Assembly (NCBI RefSeq): GCF_017498065.1
Contig: NZ_JAGDFX010000015.1
Location: 26,269-90,268, forward strand
Direction of reading: 5' to 3'
Length of the DNA: 64,000 nt
From: Oceanisphaera pacifica
GTDB taxonomy: Bacteria; Pseudomonadota; Gammaproteobacteria; Enterobacterales; Aeromonadaceae
The first letter of the stretch is position 1. Each line of letters opens with the position of its first letter. The notes under the pieces were generated by a model. The model was not told where the DNA came from and did not search any database. It saw nothing but the letters and a program-made list of their open reading frames with translations. This document shows positions 1 to 9,236 of the stretch, one piece after another. Position numbers and translations under genes: made by a program.

Positions 1-130
1 AGTGACATATTTGTAATTGCTCTGCCTCATCCTGCCAGCGAAATACCGACTCAAACCCCAGCCCTTTATAAAAGCCTTCTGAGACCAATAAGTCACGTAC
101 ACTCAAGGTTACGTGATGAAAAGAAAACAT
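1..130 (-). CDS. VOC/glyoxalase-fold protein, N-terminal part only
   Basis: An ATG at 130 opens a minus-strand frame that stays open to the window edge, giving 43 codons. The translation starts MFSFHHVTLSVRDLLVSEGF and continues with FYKGLGFESVFRW. The H-x-x-L-x-V-x-D-x-x-x-S-x-x-F-Y-x-x-L-G-F pattern is the first beta-alpha-beta module of the vicinal oxygen chelate fold (glyoxalase I, dioxygenases, antibiotic-binding proteins). His6 is a likely metal-ligand position. The substrate cannot be told from this fragment. The 226 bases between it and mrcB contain the mrcB terminator and presumably its promoter. Confidence 0.7.
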   Translation of the reverse strand, partial: MFSFHHVTLSVRDLLVSEGFYKGLGFESVFRWQDEAEQLQICH

Positions 131-282
131 AACTGATTCCCCCATAACATACTATTGAGCATAGGCGAAAATTACAGTGGTAAAGGGCGGTGTTACACTC
201 TTCGCTAATCGCCAGCGCTTACCTTTGATATTGATCTAAACAGTTGAATTAAAAACAAAGACCCCTGTGACTCTCTAAACAT

Positions 283-320
283 AAAAATAGGCCCCTGATA
301 TATATCAGGGGCCTATTTTT
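283..320 (-). terminator. Rho-independent terminator of mrcB
   Basis: Perfect 18-bp inverted repeat with a 2-base TA centre: an A-run, TAGGCCCCTGATA, then its complement and a T-run. It lies 36 bases beyond the mrcB stop. The A/T flanks are symmetric, so it could stop transcription in both directions. Confidence 0.85.
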
Positions 321-356
321 CTTAAATTAACCTTTACAGTATTGTAAAATAGCTAT

Positions 357-2690
357 TTAGCGAGCAAAGTTAAAAATATCTTTTAACCAATCTCCCACTT
401 TTTCGCCCGCTTCAGGTAGGGATGGCATACTGGGTTCGCACCCACGAATGCTGGGTAAGTCTGCTGACTTAGCGGGTAACAAACGGGTTTCTTCACAACG
501 TGGGTCCGCCGGCATACCATCGCTATAAGCAAAGTTCACCTGATCAACACCAACAGGCGGCCTAAGCTGCAACGAGTCCACACCACGGCTATCTAAATAG
601 CGGCTATACACCCGTAACGCCCCACTGGCACCGGTTAGTCCCGTTACACCATTATTGTCACGCCCTACCCACACACTGGCGAGCTCTTCGTTGTCTAAAC
701 CGGCATACCAAGCATCACGCAAATCATTAGTGGTACCGGTTTTACCCGCCATATTACGATTAGGGAAGCGCGCCGCTAAATGTGAGGCCGTACCGCCGCC
801 CACCACACGTGTCATACCATAAAGCGCCAAATATCCCGCTTCGGGTGACAACACTTGCGTAGCTTTGGCATTATGTTGATATAACAACTCACCTTCATCA
901 TCTTGAATGGCCCGAATGGAGGTTAACGGCTGATAAAGCCCCTGATTGGCCAAGGTCAGATACAGCTGGTTAACCTCCAGCGGCGTAAGCTCCAGCGTCC
1001 CCAATAGCAAAGATGGGTAAGCCGGTATATCTTGCCTCACCCCCATGCGCTTGAGGCCCTTAATCACCTTATCGAGCCCCACTGCCATGCCTAAGTTAAC
1101 CGTGGGCACGTTCAATGATTTTGCCAACGCATCCACCAGCATGACCTGACCACGAAACTGGCGATCATAGTTATTGGGCTTCCAGACTTGTCCACCGGCG
1201 CTGCGCAAGCTAATGGGTTTATCTTCAATGGCAGAGCCTAAGGTAAAGCCATCTGCTAGGGCTTGTGCATAAACAGGCGGCTTAATTAAAGAACCAATAG
1301 GACGACGGGCGGCCAGGGCACGGTTAAAGCCGGCAAAGCTAGGATCGGCGCCCCCCACTACCGCACTTACTTCGCCTTTGCGCCAGTTAGTGACCACCAT
1401 GGCCGCTTCTAAATCTTTCTTTTTAGTACGTTTTTTAAGCTGAGTTAATTGCTCACTAATCGCCTGTTCAGCGCTGTGTTGAGCAATAGGGTCTAAACTA
1501 CTAAAGATTTTTAAGCCGTTTTGTCGTAAAAATTCACCACCAAAACGGTCTTGCAACTCTTGGCGTAGCAGCCCCATAAAAGCAGGTGTGCGGCCATAGC
1601 CCATTTGGCCACGTTTAATTAAACGCAGTGGCGTACTGCTGGCTTGCTCGTAGGTCTCGCGGTCAATATGGCCGTCGTTGGCTAACAGGCGTAATACTAA
1701 ATCGCGACGCTTTTGGGCACGCTCACCATTACGCCAAGGATCGTAAAAAGACGGCCCTTTCACCAGTGCCACCATAAGAGCAATTTGATCAGGGTTTAGC
1801 TCATTCAGCGGTACGCCAAAATAGAAGTAGCTGGCTAAACCAAAGCCATACACTCCTTGGTTACCATTTTGCCCAAGGTAAACCTCGTTAAAATAGGCTT
1901 CGAGTATGTCATCTTTGCTGTAACGAAAATCAATAATCAAGGCCATATAAGCCTCTTGCACTTTACGCCACAAACTACGGTCTTGAGTTAAAAAGAAGTT
2001 TTTGGCGAGCTGCTGGGTAAGCGTACTGCCCCCCTGCACGGTTCGCCCCGCTTTAATATTCACCACAAGCGCCCGTAAAATAGCCAGTGGCGAGACACCG
2101 CCATGTTGGTAGAAATCTCTGTCTTCTACCGTGATCAAGGCCGTTTTTAGTAATTCAGGCACTTGATCAAGGCGCACCAATAAACGATCTTCGCGCTTTT
2201 CTACATTTAACCGATCAAGCAACACCGGATCCATGCGCCCATAACCTAACTCGCGGCCATTGTCGGGGTTTTGCATACGCGTGAGTCGCTGGCCCGAAAA
2301 GCTCAGCAAGAAGCGACGAGACTTTTCTGCGCCATCGGAAAAGTTAAAAGAGCGTCGATAAATTTCAATGCGATTAGTGCCCACCGAATATTCGCCTGGG
2401 CGCTTGGGGTTGGCCACTTTACGGTAATTTAACAGCTGTAATTCACGCAGCATTTGCGCATGAGACAGTCGCTGATCGGGATATAGCTCTAGCGGACGGC
2501 TATACACCAATGCTGGTAGTGCCCATTTTTGGCCATCAAAACGCTCTCTCACTTGGCTGTCGAGGTAAATACCAAAAATACCCATAAGCACTGCAAACAC
2601 CAGGGTTAATTTAAGCAGCAAGCCCCACCAAAAACGGGATGTTTTTGCCGGTTTTTTTTTCGATTTTTTCTTACGAGTTTGTTTTGCCAT
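357..2690 (-). CDS. mrcB: Penicillin-binding protein 1B, bifunctional peptidoglycan synthase
   Basis: Inner-membrane enzyme that polymerises lipid II and cross-links peptidoglycan. The 777-residue protein has a Lys-rich cytoplasmic start, one membrane segment at about 21-43, a UB2H-like region (about 60-150) expected to dock the LpoB-type activator, a GT51 glycosyltransferase domain with EDRDFYQHGG (catalytic Glu189), and a transpeptidase domain with SLIK (Ser467, Lys470), SLN (525-527) and KTGT (650-653). All catalytic motifs are intact. It follows hrpB by 2 bases on the same strand, as in E. coli. No strong ribosome-binding site is visible before the ATG, so translation is probably coupled to hrpB. 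A strong terminator follows. Confidence 0.95.
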   Translation of the reverse strand: MAKQTRKKKSKKKPAKTSRFWWGLLLKLTLVFAVLMGIFGIYLDSQVRERFDGQKWALPALVYSRPLELYPDQRLSHAQMLRELQLLNYRKVANPKRPGEYSVGTNRIEIYRRSFNFSDGAEKSRRFLLSFSGQRLTRMQNPDNGRELGYGRMDPVLLDRLNVEKREDRLLVRLDQVPELLKTALITVEDRDFYQHGGVSPLAILRALVVNIKAGRTVQGGSTLTQQLAKNFFLTQDRSLWRKVQEAYMALIIDFRYSKDDILEAYFNEVYLGQNGNQGVYGFGLASYFYFGVPLNELNPDQIALMVALVKGPSFYDPWRNGERAQKRRDLVLRLLANDGHIDRETYEQASSTPLRLIKRGQMGYGRTPAFMGLLRQELQDRFGGEFLRQNGLKIFSSLDPIAQHSAEQAISEQLTQLKKRTKKKDLEAAMVVTNWRKGEVSAVVGGADPSFAGFNRALAARRPIGSLIKPPVYAQALADGFTLGSAIEDKPISLRSAGGQVWKPNNYDRQFRGQVMLVDALAKSLNVPTVNLGMAVGLDKVIKGLKRMGVRQDIPAYPSLLLGTLELTPLEVNQLYLTLANQGLYQPLTSIRAIQDDEGELLYQHNAKATQVLSPEAGYLALYGMTRVVGGGTASHLAARFPNRNMAGKTGTTNDLRDAWYAGLDNEELASVWVGRDNNGVTGLTGASGALRVYSRYLDSRGVDSLQLRPPVGVDQVNFAYSDGMPADPRCEETRLLPAKSADLPSIRGCEPSMPSLPEAGEKVGDWLKDIFNFAR

Positions 2691-2692
2691 AA

Positions 2693-5137
2693 TCAGTGCT
2701 TTATATGCCTCTTGGTGTGTCGAGTTGGGGCTGTTTGTGCCGGATCGTCAGGCCAGTGGTGTTTAGGGTAGCGCCCACGCATTTCTTTTTTTACGTCTTG
2801 ATAAGATCCCGCCCAAAACGCGGCTAAATCTCGTGTAATTTGTAATGGTCGTCGTGCCGGTGATAATAGCTCTAACACCAATGGCACCCGCCCATAGGCT
2901 AATTCGGGCCCGCAAGCTTGGCCTAACATTTCTTGTAACCGCACCGGTAAAATAGGGTCTTCATTAGCCCGATAGCGAATGCGAGCACGGCTGCCCGTTG
3001 CCAAGGTCACAGCGCTGGGTAGCAGGGTATCCAGCAATTGTTGTTGTGACCAGTCTAGTCGACTTTTAAAAATATCACGCCAGTTTAACCGCGCCAGCTC
3101 ATCCCAACGCCCAAGCCCCGTCAAATAAGGCAGTAGCCAGTGTTCGGCTTGCGTCAACCAAGTGTTTTCATCACACTCAGCAAAGCCGTTATCGGCCAGT
3201 TTTTGTCCGGCCAGTTGTAATCTCAGCCAATATTGCTGCGCGGTTTCGTCTAGGGGTAGCGCCGACCAGCCACGTCGCTGTACTTCGGTGAGTAAGCACT
3301 GGGCTTTTTGCTCTGGGCTTATTTTTTGTAATGGCTTGCGCTGTAAAATCAATTGACCAAAGCACCATTGTTGCTCGGCACGCACCCGATTTGCGTCTGC
3401 ATCCCAATGTAATTGGTCACGGTGCGCAAAGCGCTGGGGCAAGGTTTGTTGTAGCTGCGACAAGGTGACCGGCTCTGCGGCTTGAATAAATACCCCAAGA
3501 TCATTGCGCCCTAATGCCGCTATCGCCAGCATGGTTTTCCCTTGCAAGGGGCTATCTTGAGGTAGGTCGGCACTTAAGCCCCCCGCTAAGCCATAGCGAG
3601 CTTGCCGGCCTGACTGAGGGCGCAATAAACCTACCCAATCGGGTTTGGCATTCGCTAATAAAACGCCAATATACTGCCCACTAGGCGAAGATTCTGCGGC
3701 CTGTAAGCGGCTAAACCAGCGCCGTGCCGACGCCTTTAATGCCCCTTGCCGCGCCAATATTTGCCCTGATAAAGGCCCAGCCCCCCAGCGCCCTTCTTCT
3801 AATAAGGCCACTAAATAGACGCCATCAGCCAAGGCGCCTTGATGCCCTTGTTGCTGCCAAGCCTGAGCACTCAGTAACAACTGCCCCAGCCAAGGCTCAC
3901 ACCCAAGCTGCCATACGCGCTGGCCTAGGGTAGTGATTTTTCCCTCCGCTAATAACCCAAGTGCGGCCAATTGATGATGCGCCGCTGCCAGTAATGGTGC
4001 CGGCGGCGGGGTTAATAACGACAACTGCTCAGGCGGTGCGCCCCATGCGGCGCACTCAAGTACAAAACTGCTCAAGTCACTTTGCTCAATTTCAGCAGGG
4101 CGTTTAGGGGCTAGCCGTGCTTGCTGCTCTTGGCTCCACAGGCGCACGCAATGGCCCAGCTGTAAGCGCCCAGCACGCCCGGCACGTTGCGTGGCAGACG
4201 CTTGGCCTATTTGTCGGCTATATAGGCGGGTCATGCCTGATTGCGGTTCAAACTCAGCCCGTCGCTCTAACCCTGAGTCCACCACTATGCTTATGCCATC
4301 TATGGTAAGGGAGGTTTCTGCCACATTGGTGGCCAGTACCACCTTACGCCGCCCGTTTGCAGCAGGTGCAATGGCGGCTTGTTGTTCCGCTAAAGACAAT
4401 CGACCATATAAAGGTCGCAACTCGACATTAGAATCAGTTTTATCTGATAGCCAAGTGAGTAGCGACTTTATCTCTCGCTCACCGGGCAAAAAGGCCAAGG
4501 CGCTGCCACTGTGTGTGGTTAATGCCATTAAGATGGCGCGCCCCATGGCTTCATCTAATCGAGTGTGCTGATTGCGCGGCTGATAACTCAGCTCTACCGC
4601 AAAGCTGCGCCCTGCACTGCTAATACTGACTGCCTCGGGTAATAGCTCAGTGAGTGCCAGCCCTTCTAAGGTGGCCGACATTATCATTAGGGTTAAGTCT
4701 TCACGCAGTGCTTGGCACTCTAAGGCAAATGCCAGTGCTAAATCTGCTTGTAAGCTGCGCTCATGAAACTCATCGAAGATCAGCAAGCTCACCCCGCTTA
4801 GCTCAGGATCCGCCTGCAACATACGAGTGAGCACGCCCTCGGTGACGATTTCTAGACGCGTGTGTTGACCCACTTTTTGCTCACCGCGCATACGATAGCC
4901 TACCTGTCCACCCGGTGACTCACCCAATTGCGAAGCCAAATATTGAGCAATACTACGGGCTGCCAATCGTCTGGGCTCTAGCATAATAATACGCCCAGCT
5001 ATGCCCTGCTGCTTTAATAACCACAGCGGTAGCCAGGTTGATTTACCCGCCCCAGGCGGGGCTTCAATAATAATTTGAGACGCCGAGAGTGCCGCTTGCA
5101 ATTGCGGCAGTACTTCAACAATGGGCAGCTGGTTCAC
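2693..5137 (-). CDS. hrpB: ATP-dependent helicase HrpB (DEAH box)
   Basis: SF2 DExH helicase of the HrpB family; the cellular role of this family is still poorly defined. Counting from the GTG at 5137, the 814-residue protein has Walker A APPGAGKST (about 26-34), motif II DEFH (about 122-125), SAT motif III, a motif VI of QRAGRAGR type and a C-terminal HrpB domain ending in a basic tail. The frame is open to a TTG at 5161, but GTG 5137 fits better. It has an AGG-containing ribosome-binding site 7 bases upstream, and the following NQLPIVEVLPQL matches the E. coli N-terminus (SSLPVAAVLPEL). It is adjacent to mrcB, as in enterobacteria. Confidence 0.92.
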   Translation of the reverse strand: MNQLPIVEVLPQLQAALSASQIIIEAPPGAGKSTWLPLWLLKQQGIAGRIIMLEPRRLAARSIAQYLASQLGESPGGQVGYRMRGEQKVGQHTRLEIVTEGVLTRMLQADPELSGVSLLIFDEFHERSLQADLALAFALECQALREDLTLMIMSATLEGLALTELLPEAVSISSAGRSFAVELSYQPRNQHTRLDEAMGRAILMALTTHSGSALAFLPGEREIKSLLTWLSDKTDSNVELRPLYGRLSLAEQQAAIAPAANGRRKVVLATNVAETSLTIDGISIVVDSGLERRAEFEPQSGMTRLYSRQIGQASATQRAGRAGRLQLGHCVRLWSQEQQARLAPKRPAEIEQSDLSSFVLECAAWGAPPEQLSLLTPPPAPLLAAAHHQLAALGLLAEGKITTLGQRVWQLGCEPWLGQLLLSAQAWQQQGHQGALADGVYLVALLEEGRWGAGPLSGQILARQGALKASARRWFSRLQAAESSPSGQYIGVLLANAKPDWVGLLRPQSGRQARYGLAGGLSADLPQDSPLQGKTMLAIAALGRNDLGVFIQAAEPVTLSQLQQTLPQRFAHRDQLHWDADANRVRAEQQWCFGQLILQRKPLQKISPEQKAQCLLTEVQRRGWSALPLDETAQQYWLRLQLAGQKLADNGFAECDENTWLTQAEHWLLPYLTGLGRWDELARLNWRDIFKSRLDWSQQQLLDTLLPSAVTLATGSRARIRYRANEDPILPVRLQEMLGQACGPELAYGRVPLVLELLSPARRPLQITRDLAAFWAGSYQDVKKEMRGRYPKHHWPDDPAQTAPTRHTKRHIKH

Positions 5138-5369
5138 ACGATTACCTAAGGGGGAAAACAACCAATATATTATGCCAAAAAGACTGACTCAGGGCTATAT
5201 GACGCGATTTAATCGCGATCTTTCAGAAGAAGGGTAAAAAATAGTAATTTTACTGAAGTAAGATTGTTATTTAAAGTAATAGCAATACAATTATTAAAAA
5301 TAATGCTGTCAATTTTATCTAAGAACAGCAAATAGCTAATATTTATTCTTAGAGAGCAAGGTGACAGGG

Positions 5370-5657
5370 ATGTTTCAGAAAAGACTCAGCAGCATTTATC
5401 CGTTTATCATATTTATTTTAATATTTGCTGCGGGCTATTGTTATACTCATTTGAGCATCATTGCTAAACGAAATAAGCAAAAGCTATTACTAACAACAGT
5501 GATTAATGCACAAGTAGCCGTCATAGACGACACTTAATCCATTATTTATTTAGACTTAGATAATTTTAAATGGGTGAATGATACCGCAGGTCATGAGCGC
5601 GGCGGGCGTTTATTAATAAAGATTGCACAACGCCGATCTTGCCATGTATCACTCTAA
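5370..5657 (+). pseudogene. Decayed GGDEF (diguanylate cyclase) gene remnant
   Basis: An ATG at 5370 starts a 55-codon frame (MFQKRLSSIYPFIIFILIFA...) with a signal-anchor-like membrane segment, ended by TAA at 5535-5537. Read through that stop in the same frame, the next residues are YLDLDNFKWVNDTAGHERGG, the typical start of a GGDEF domain (DxDxFKxxND-xxGHxxGD). The frame then stops at 5655-5657. The rest of the GGDEF domain and the region normally between the membrane segment and the domain are missing. This is a deleted and interrupted relic, not a working cyclase. It lies at the left edge of the inserted segment between hrpB and the lux-like operon. Confidence 0.75.
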
Positions 5658-5836
5658 ATGATCAGGAAAAAATCAGTTTTCGTTCTTGTCATCCAGTATG
5701 AGACGGTAAATGATCACCAACTAAACGCGCTGAGGTTTTGCTCATAGCTCTCGGCTCACTGCTGACACCTTCCAACTGGGCCTTTGCACAGACAAGCGCT
5801 GCTGCCTTACCTGCGTCAATTTTTGATAACAAAAAT

Positions 5837-5873
5837 AAATACCGCCCTGTATTAAGAACACTGGGCGGTATTT
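5837..5873 (+). repeat. Hairpin upstream of the lux-like operon
   Basis: Perfect 11-bp inverted repeat, AAATACCGCCC and its complement, with a 15-base loop. It is followed by TTTGTTATACTC, only a weak T-run. It may be the old terminator of the decayed upstream gene, or a control hairpin overlapping the operon promoter. The sequence does not decide between these. The rest of 5658-5928 shows only a signal-peptide-like frame at 5738-5890, described in the findings. Confidence 0.5.
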
Positions 5874-5881
5874 GTTATACT
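5852..5881 (+). promoter_or_regulatory. Possible sigma70 promoter of the lux-like operon
   Basis: TTAAGA (4 of 6 to the -35 consensus) and TATACT (5 of 6 to the -10 consensus) are spaced by 18 bases, ending 47 bases before the first ATG of the operon. The -35 lies in the loop of the preceding hairpin, so the two could interact. No sequence-specific regulator is encoded in the cluster. Confidence 0.35.
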
Positions 5882-5928
5882 CTTTTGTAGCTTAAAGCAG
5901 TGCTTACCATTAGAAATAGGTATATTAG

Positions 5929-7026
5929 ATGGATATTGACAAGATGGATCAAGAAATAATGGCGCAAACCTTGCGCTTCATACAACAAGAAACCAGCTCA
6001 GATGCTGATTTTAACGAACAAGCCCTAGCCCTCTTTAAATATCAATTTACTTATAATCGCCCCTACCAAGTCTATTGTCGCACCAAAGGTAAAACCCCCA
6101 GAATAGTTAAGCACTGGCAAGATATCCCTGCGGTACCTATTAATGCCTTCAAAGAAGTGACACTAAGTTGTACCGATGCCGAACGGGCAAGTGCTACTTT
6201 TATGACCAGTGGTACCACAAGCGGCAACAAAGGCAAGCATTATCATCCACAGTTAACGGTTTATAATTTATCTACCTTAACTCACTTTAAAGCCGCTGTT
6301 ATGGGAGCAACCCCTTCAATTCCGATGGGATTGCTATTTCCTACACCACAGGCGCTGCCTAACTCCTCTTTGGCTCACTATTTAGCCTTGGTTTCTAAAG
6401 AGTTTGGTCAGCAAGATACCCGTTATTTTATTAATGAATCGGGCTTGTTAGTGGATGAGCTAATTGCAGAGCTAGAAGTGCGAGTTGCGGCTAATCAACC
6501 CTATGCACTGCTGGGTGCCTCCTTTAGTTTTGTGCATCTATTTGAGGCTTTAGCTGCCAGAAACCAACGTTTTGTCTTACCTAAAGGCAGTAAATTACTT
6601 GATACTGGTGGCTATAAGAATCAATCCTCTGCCCTTGATACGGACACTTTCTATCAACAAATGACGTACTACCTTGGGGTTGAGCCTAGCCACTGTATTA
6701 ATATGTTTGGTATGACTGAGCTAAGTAGTCAGCTTTATACTCAAGGCAGTCAGACCTTGCCTGCGACCATTACAGGCCCACACTGGATAAGAACTCGTGT
6801 CGTTAATCCAACAACCGGTGAAGAGGTTTCCGAGGGCGAGCCTGGTGTATTAGTGCAAATAGACTTGGCAAACTACAATTCCGTTGCTGCTATTTTGACC
6901 GAAGATATAGGCATTAAAAAAGACAACGGCTTTCTTTTTTTAGGCCGAGTGCAAGGCGCTGAAGCTAAAGGCTGCTCTTTAGCACTAAATGAATTTATGC
7001 ACTCATTGACGAGTGCTAACCCATGA
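5929..7026 (+). CDS. LuxE-type acyl-protein synthetase / acid-activating enzyme
   Basis: ANL-superfamily adenylating enzyme of the LuxE family, 365 residues, similar in length to LuxE. Visible motifs are the phosphate loop FMTSGTTSGNKGKH (91-104), the NMFGMTE core motif (258-264), TEDIG (324-328) and the hinge GRVQGAEAKG (339-348). They are followed by Cys349, placed where LuxE carries its acyl-accepting cysteine near the C-terminus. LuxE activates a carboxylic acid to acyl-AMP and passes the acyl group through this Cys to LuxC. The acid used here is unknown. The ATG has AGG 8 bases upstream. Its TGA overlaps the next ATG (ATGA), so translation is coupled to the LuxC-like gene. No luxA, luxB or luxD is nearby. 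RfbL/RfbN-type acid activation in O-antigen synthesis is an alternative parallel. Confidence 0.8.
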   Translation: MDIDKMDQEIMAQTLRFIQQETSSDADFNEQALALFKYQFTYNRPYQVYCRTKGKTPRIVKHWQDIPAVPINAFKEVTLSCTDAERASATFMTSGTTSGNKGKHYHPQLTVYNLSTLTHFKAAVMGATPSIPMGLLFPTPQALPNSSLAHYLALVSKEFGQQDTRYFINESGLLVDELIAELEVRVAANQPYALLGASFSFVHLFEALAARNQRFVLPKGSKLLDTGGYKNQSSALDTDTFYQQMTYYLGVEPSHCINMFGMTELSSQLYTQGSQTLPATITGPHWIRTRVVNPTTGEEVSEGEPGVLVQIDLANYNSVAAILTEDIGIKKDNGFLFLGRVQGAEAKGCSLALNEFMHSLTSANP

Positions 7027-8474
7027 TAGAGAAAGCCGGATTTATTCCCCAACTCGCCGAAGATAATATCACTTATGACAGCCTAAATTTTACCCAAAAC
7101 GGGGTTGAACTAAGTGTACAAGTGCCGGTATTAACGGCCACACAGCTCACTCAGGTGATAGAAAAAGTCACCACAGCTAGAAATAGCCTCTTGCAAAACT
7201 TCACTGTGATTGAGTTGGTGGATATTATTGATAATGCCGTGCATCAACTGCTAGACAGCAATAACCGGTATCGAAAAAAGGCCGAGCAACTACTACCCAT
7301 CATTACAGGCTTTGATGCACAGATGATCCGCCTAGGGCTCACCGCTTCACTTAAAACCTTTCGCAAACCTCAGTTGCTCAAGTTTTTAGTGGAAGACTTT
7401 AATAATCCGCTCTTGTTAGATGGCTTTCAACCTCGGGCAAAAGGCGGTTATGTTAAAGCCGTTGGGCCACAGTTAATGACTCATATTTGGGCGGGAAATG
7501 TGCCTGGCCTTCCCTTATGGAGCCTGCTCTCTGGATTATTAGTAAAAGGCGGCACCATTGGTAAGGTATCTAGTTCGGAGCCATTATTTGCCGGTTGGGT
7601 TGCTCAACTTATCACTGAAATAGAACCAAAACTCAAAGACTGTCTTGCTATTTTATGGTGGCGAGGCGGAGACGAAGTAAAAGAAAAACAACTTTTCAAC
7701 GCCTCAGATATTGTACTGGCCTATGGCGGCAACACCGCCTTATCAGCCATGCAATCTCGCGTGCCCGTTACTAGCCGCTTTTTAGCTTACGGCCATAAAA
7801 TTGCCTTTGGCCTAATAGCGAATACCAGCTTAAATGCAAACAATGCCAAACAAACGGCTCATAATGCTGCATTTGATGTGATCAACTATGATCAACAAGC
7901 CTGCTTTTCTCCCCATTGCTTCTTTATAGAAAAAGGGGGCCAAGTGGATGCAAAAGACTTTAGTGAGCTATTAGCGGGTGAGTTAGCCAACTACCAAAAA
8001 AAGTATCCCCGACAGACATTATCTTTTGCCGAGCAAACGCAACTTGTCGCCTGGCAGCAACAAGAGCAGATGAGCACTTATCAACAAACAGATAAGCAGG
8101 TTATTAGCCCAGAATCTGGAGACTGGTCGGTAGTTTATGAAACGGCCGCTACCGCTTTTGTGCCTAGCCCACTTAATCGTACTGTTCGGGTAATAGAAGT
8201 CGCAGACTTAACTTGCATCCCCGCTTTAATCGCCCCCTACCGTGCCTATTTACAAACCGTAGGCATAGCTGCGGCACCAACTGAACTTTTTAAGCTGTCA
8301 GCCATGGTCGCTGAACTCGGCGTTACTCGCATTACCGCTATTGGTAACATGACAGCTCCAGAGGCGGGATGGCATCACGATGGTAGTGCTAACTTATTAG
8401 ATTTAGTACGCATGGTAGACTTAGAGTTAAGTGCAGAGCAAGCAGCAGAACATTACTCTTCGTACCGACATTAA
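7023..8474 (+). CDS. LuxC-type acyl-CoA/acyl-protein reductase
   Basis: Member of the LuxC family within the aldehyde dehydrogenase superfamily, 483 residues (LuxC is about 480). It would reduce an acyl thioester to an aldehyde with NADPH. The likely catalytic Cys294 is in the NYDQQACFSPHC segment. A Gly-rich nucleotide-binding stretch, GNVPGLPLWSLLSGLL followed by KGGTIGKVSSSEP, lies at about 158-186, and AYGGNTAL at about 233-240. It overlaps the LuxE-like gene by 4 bases, which is consistent with the two working as the acid reductase complex seen in luminous bacteria. Here the pair is linked to an importer instead of luciferase. The acyl chain cannot be predicted from motifs alone. Confidence 0.8.
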   Translation: MIEKAGFIPQLAEDNITYDSLNFTQNGVELSVQVPVLTATQLTQVIEKVTTARNSLLQNFTVIELVDIIDNAVHQLLDSNNRYRKKAEQLLPIITGFDAQMIRLGLTASLKTFRKPQLLKFLVEDFNNPLLLDGFQPRAKGGYVKAVGPQLMTHIWAGNVPGLPLWSLLSGLLVKGGTIGKVSSSEPLFAGWVAQLITEIEPKLKDCLAILWWRGGDEVKEKQLFNASDIVLAYGGNTALSAMQSRVPVTSRFLAYGHKIAFGLIANTSLNANNAKQTAHNAAFDVINYDQQACFSPHCFFIEKGGQVDAKDFSELLAGELANYQKKYPRQTLSFAEQTQLVAWQQQEQMSTYQQTDKQVISPESGDWSVVYETAATAFVPSPLNRTVRVIEVADLTCIPALIAPYRAYLQTVGIAAAPTELFKLSAMVAELGVTRITAIGNMTAPEAGWHHDGSANLLDLVRMVDLELSAEQAAEHYSSYRH

Positions 8475-8486
8475 GAGTATTATAAA

Positions 8487-9236
8487 ATGAACACTTTACT
8501 AATCAAAAATGTTAGCCATCACTACCAGAACAATAAACCTATTTTAAGTAATATTGACTTAAAAATAAATAATGGGGAATTTTACTCTTTAATTGGACGT
8601 AGCGGCTGCGGTAAAACATCGTTATTAAATATAGCATCAGGGCTACTTATCCCTCAAGAGGGACAAGTGATGATTAATAACGCTCCTCTATGTGGCCCCA
8701 TAGCAGAGGCAGGCTTTGTTTTTCAATCTCCCACTTTGCTAGAGTGGAAAACCGTATTACAAAATACTTTATTCCCAATAGAAATAAAAAGAAAAAGCAC
8801 TCAGCAAGAAAAAGAAAGAGCAAACTACCTACTCTCTCTAATGAAAATATCCGAGTTGGCTCATCAGTATCCTCTGCAACTATCTGGCGGGCAGAAAAGT
8901 CGAGTAGCCATTGCTCGCGCCTTAATTAAAAGCCCACCTTTCTTATTTATGGATGAGCCTTTTGCTGCACTAGATGCAATTACTCGTGAAGAGCTACAGC
9001 AAGATCTTATTAGTTTATGCGCCACACATAACACAACGGTTATCTTCATTACCCATGATATTGCTGAGGCAATTTATTTATCTGATAATGTAGCTGTAAT
9101 AGGTCAAGGAAAAATTATTTATAACACTCATATTCCTTTAGCCAAACCTCGCCTATCTCAGGTGCGATATAGCAAGGAATTCAACCAGTTAAGCCATAAA
9201 TTACGCCAAGCACTAGAGGGGGGAGATTCTTTATGA
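8487..9236 (+). CDS. ABC importer ATPase, SsuB/TauB family
   Basis: ATP-binding subunit of a periplasmic-binding-protein-dependent importer, 249 residues. Walker A is GRSGCGKTS (37-45), the Q-loop Gln80, the signature LSGGQKSR (132-139), Walker B FLFMDEP (152-158) with the D-loop ALD after it, and the switch His190. The SGL-x-x-P-x-x-G and FQSPTLLEWKTV features resemble the sulfonate/taurine/nitrate/HMP group. It begins 12 bases after the LuxC-like stop, and its TGA overlaps the permease ATG. The coding sequence is clearly AT-rich compared with flanking housekeeping genes, which suggests acquisition by transfer. Confidence 0.88.
   Translation: MNTLLIKNVSHHYQNNKPILSNIDLKINNGEFYSLIGRSGCGKTSLLNIASGLLIPQEGQVMINNAPLCGPIAEAGFVFQSPTLLEWKTVLQNTLFPIEIKRKSTQQEKERANYLLSLMKISELAHQYPLQLSGGQKSRVAIARALIKSPPFLFMDEPFAALDAITREELQQDLISLCATHNTTVIFITHDIAEAIYLSDNVAVIGQGKIIYNTHIPLAKPRLSQVRYSKEFNQLSHKLRQALEGGDSL

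Noticed and set aside
5660..5928. TPP or FMN riboswitch before the importer operon
   Set aside because: No conserved riboswitch core was seen; only one simple 11-bp hairpin and a candidate promoter.
5929..8474. Bioluminescence (lux) operon
   Set aside because: LuxE- and LuxC-like genes are present, but luxA, luxB, luxD and luxG are not, and the neighbours are an importer and an SDR.
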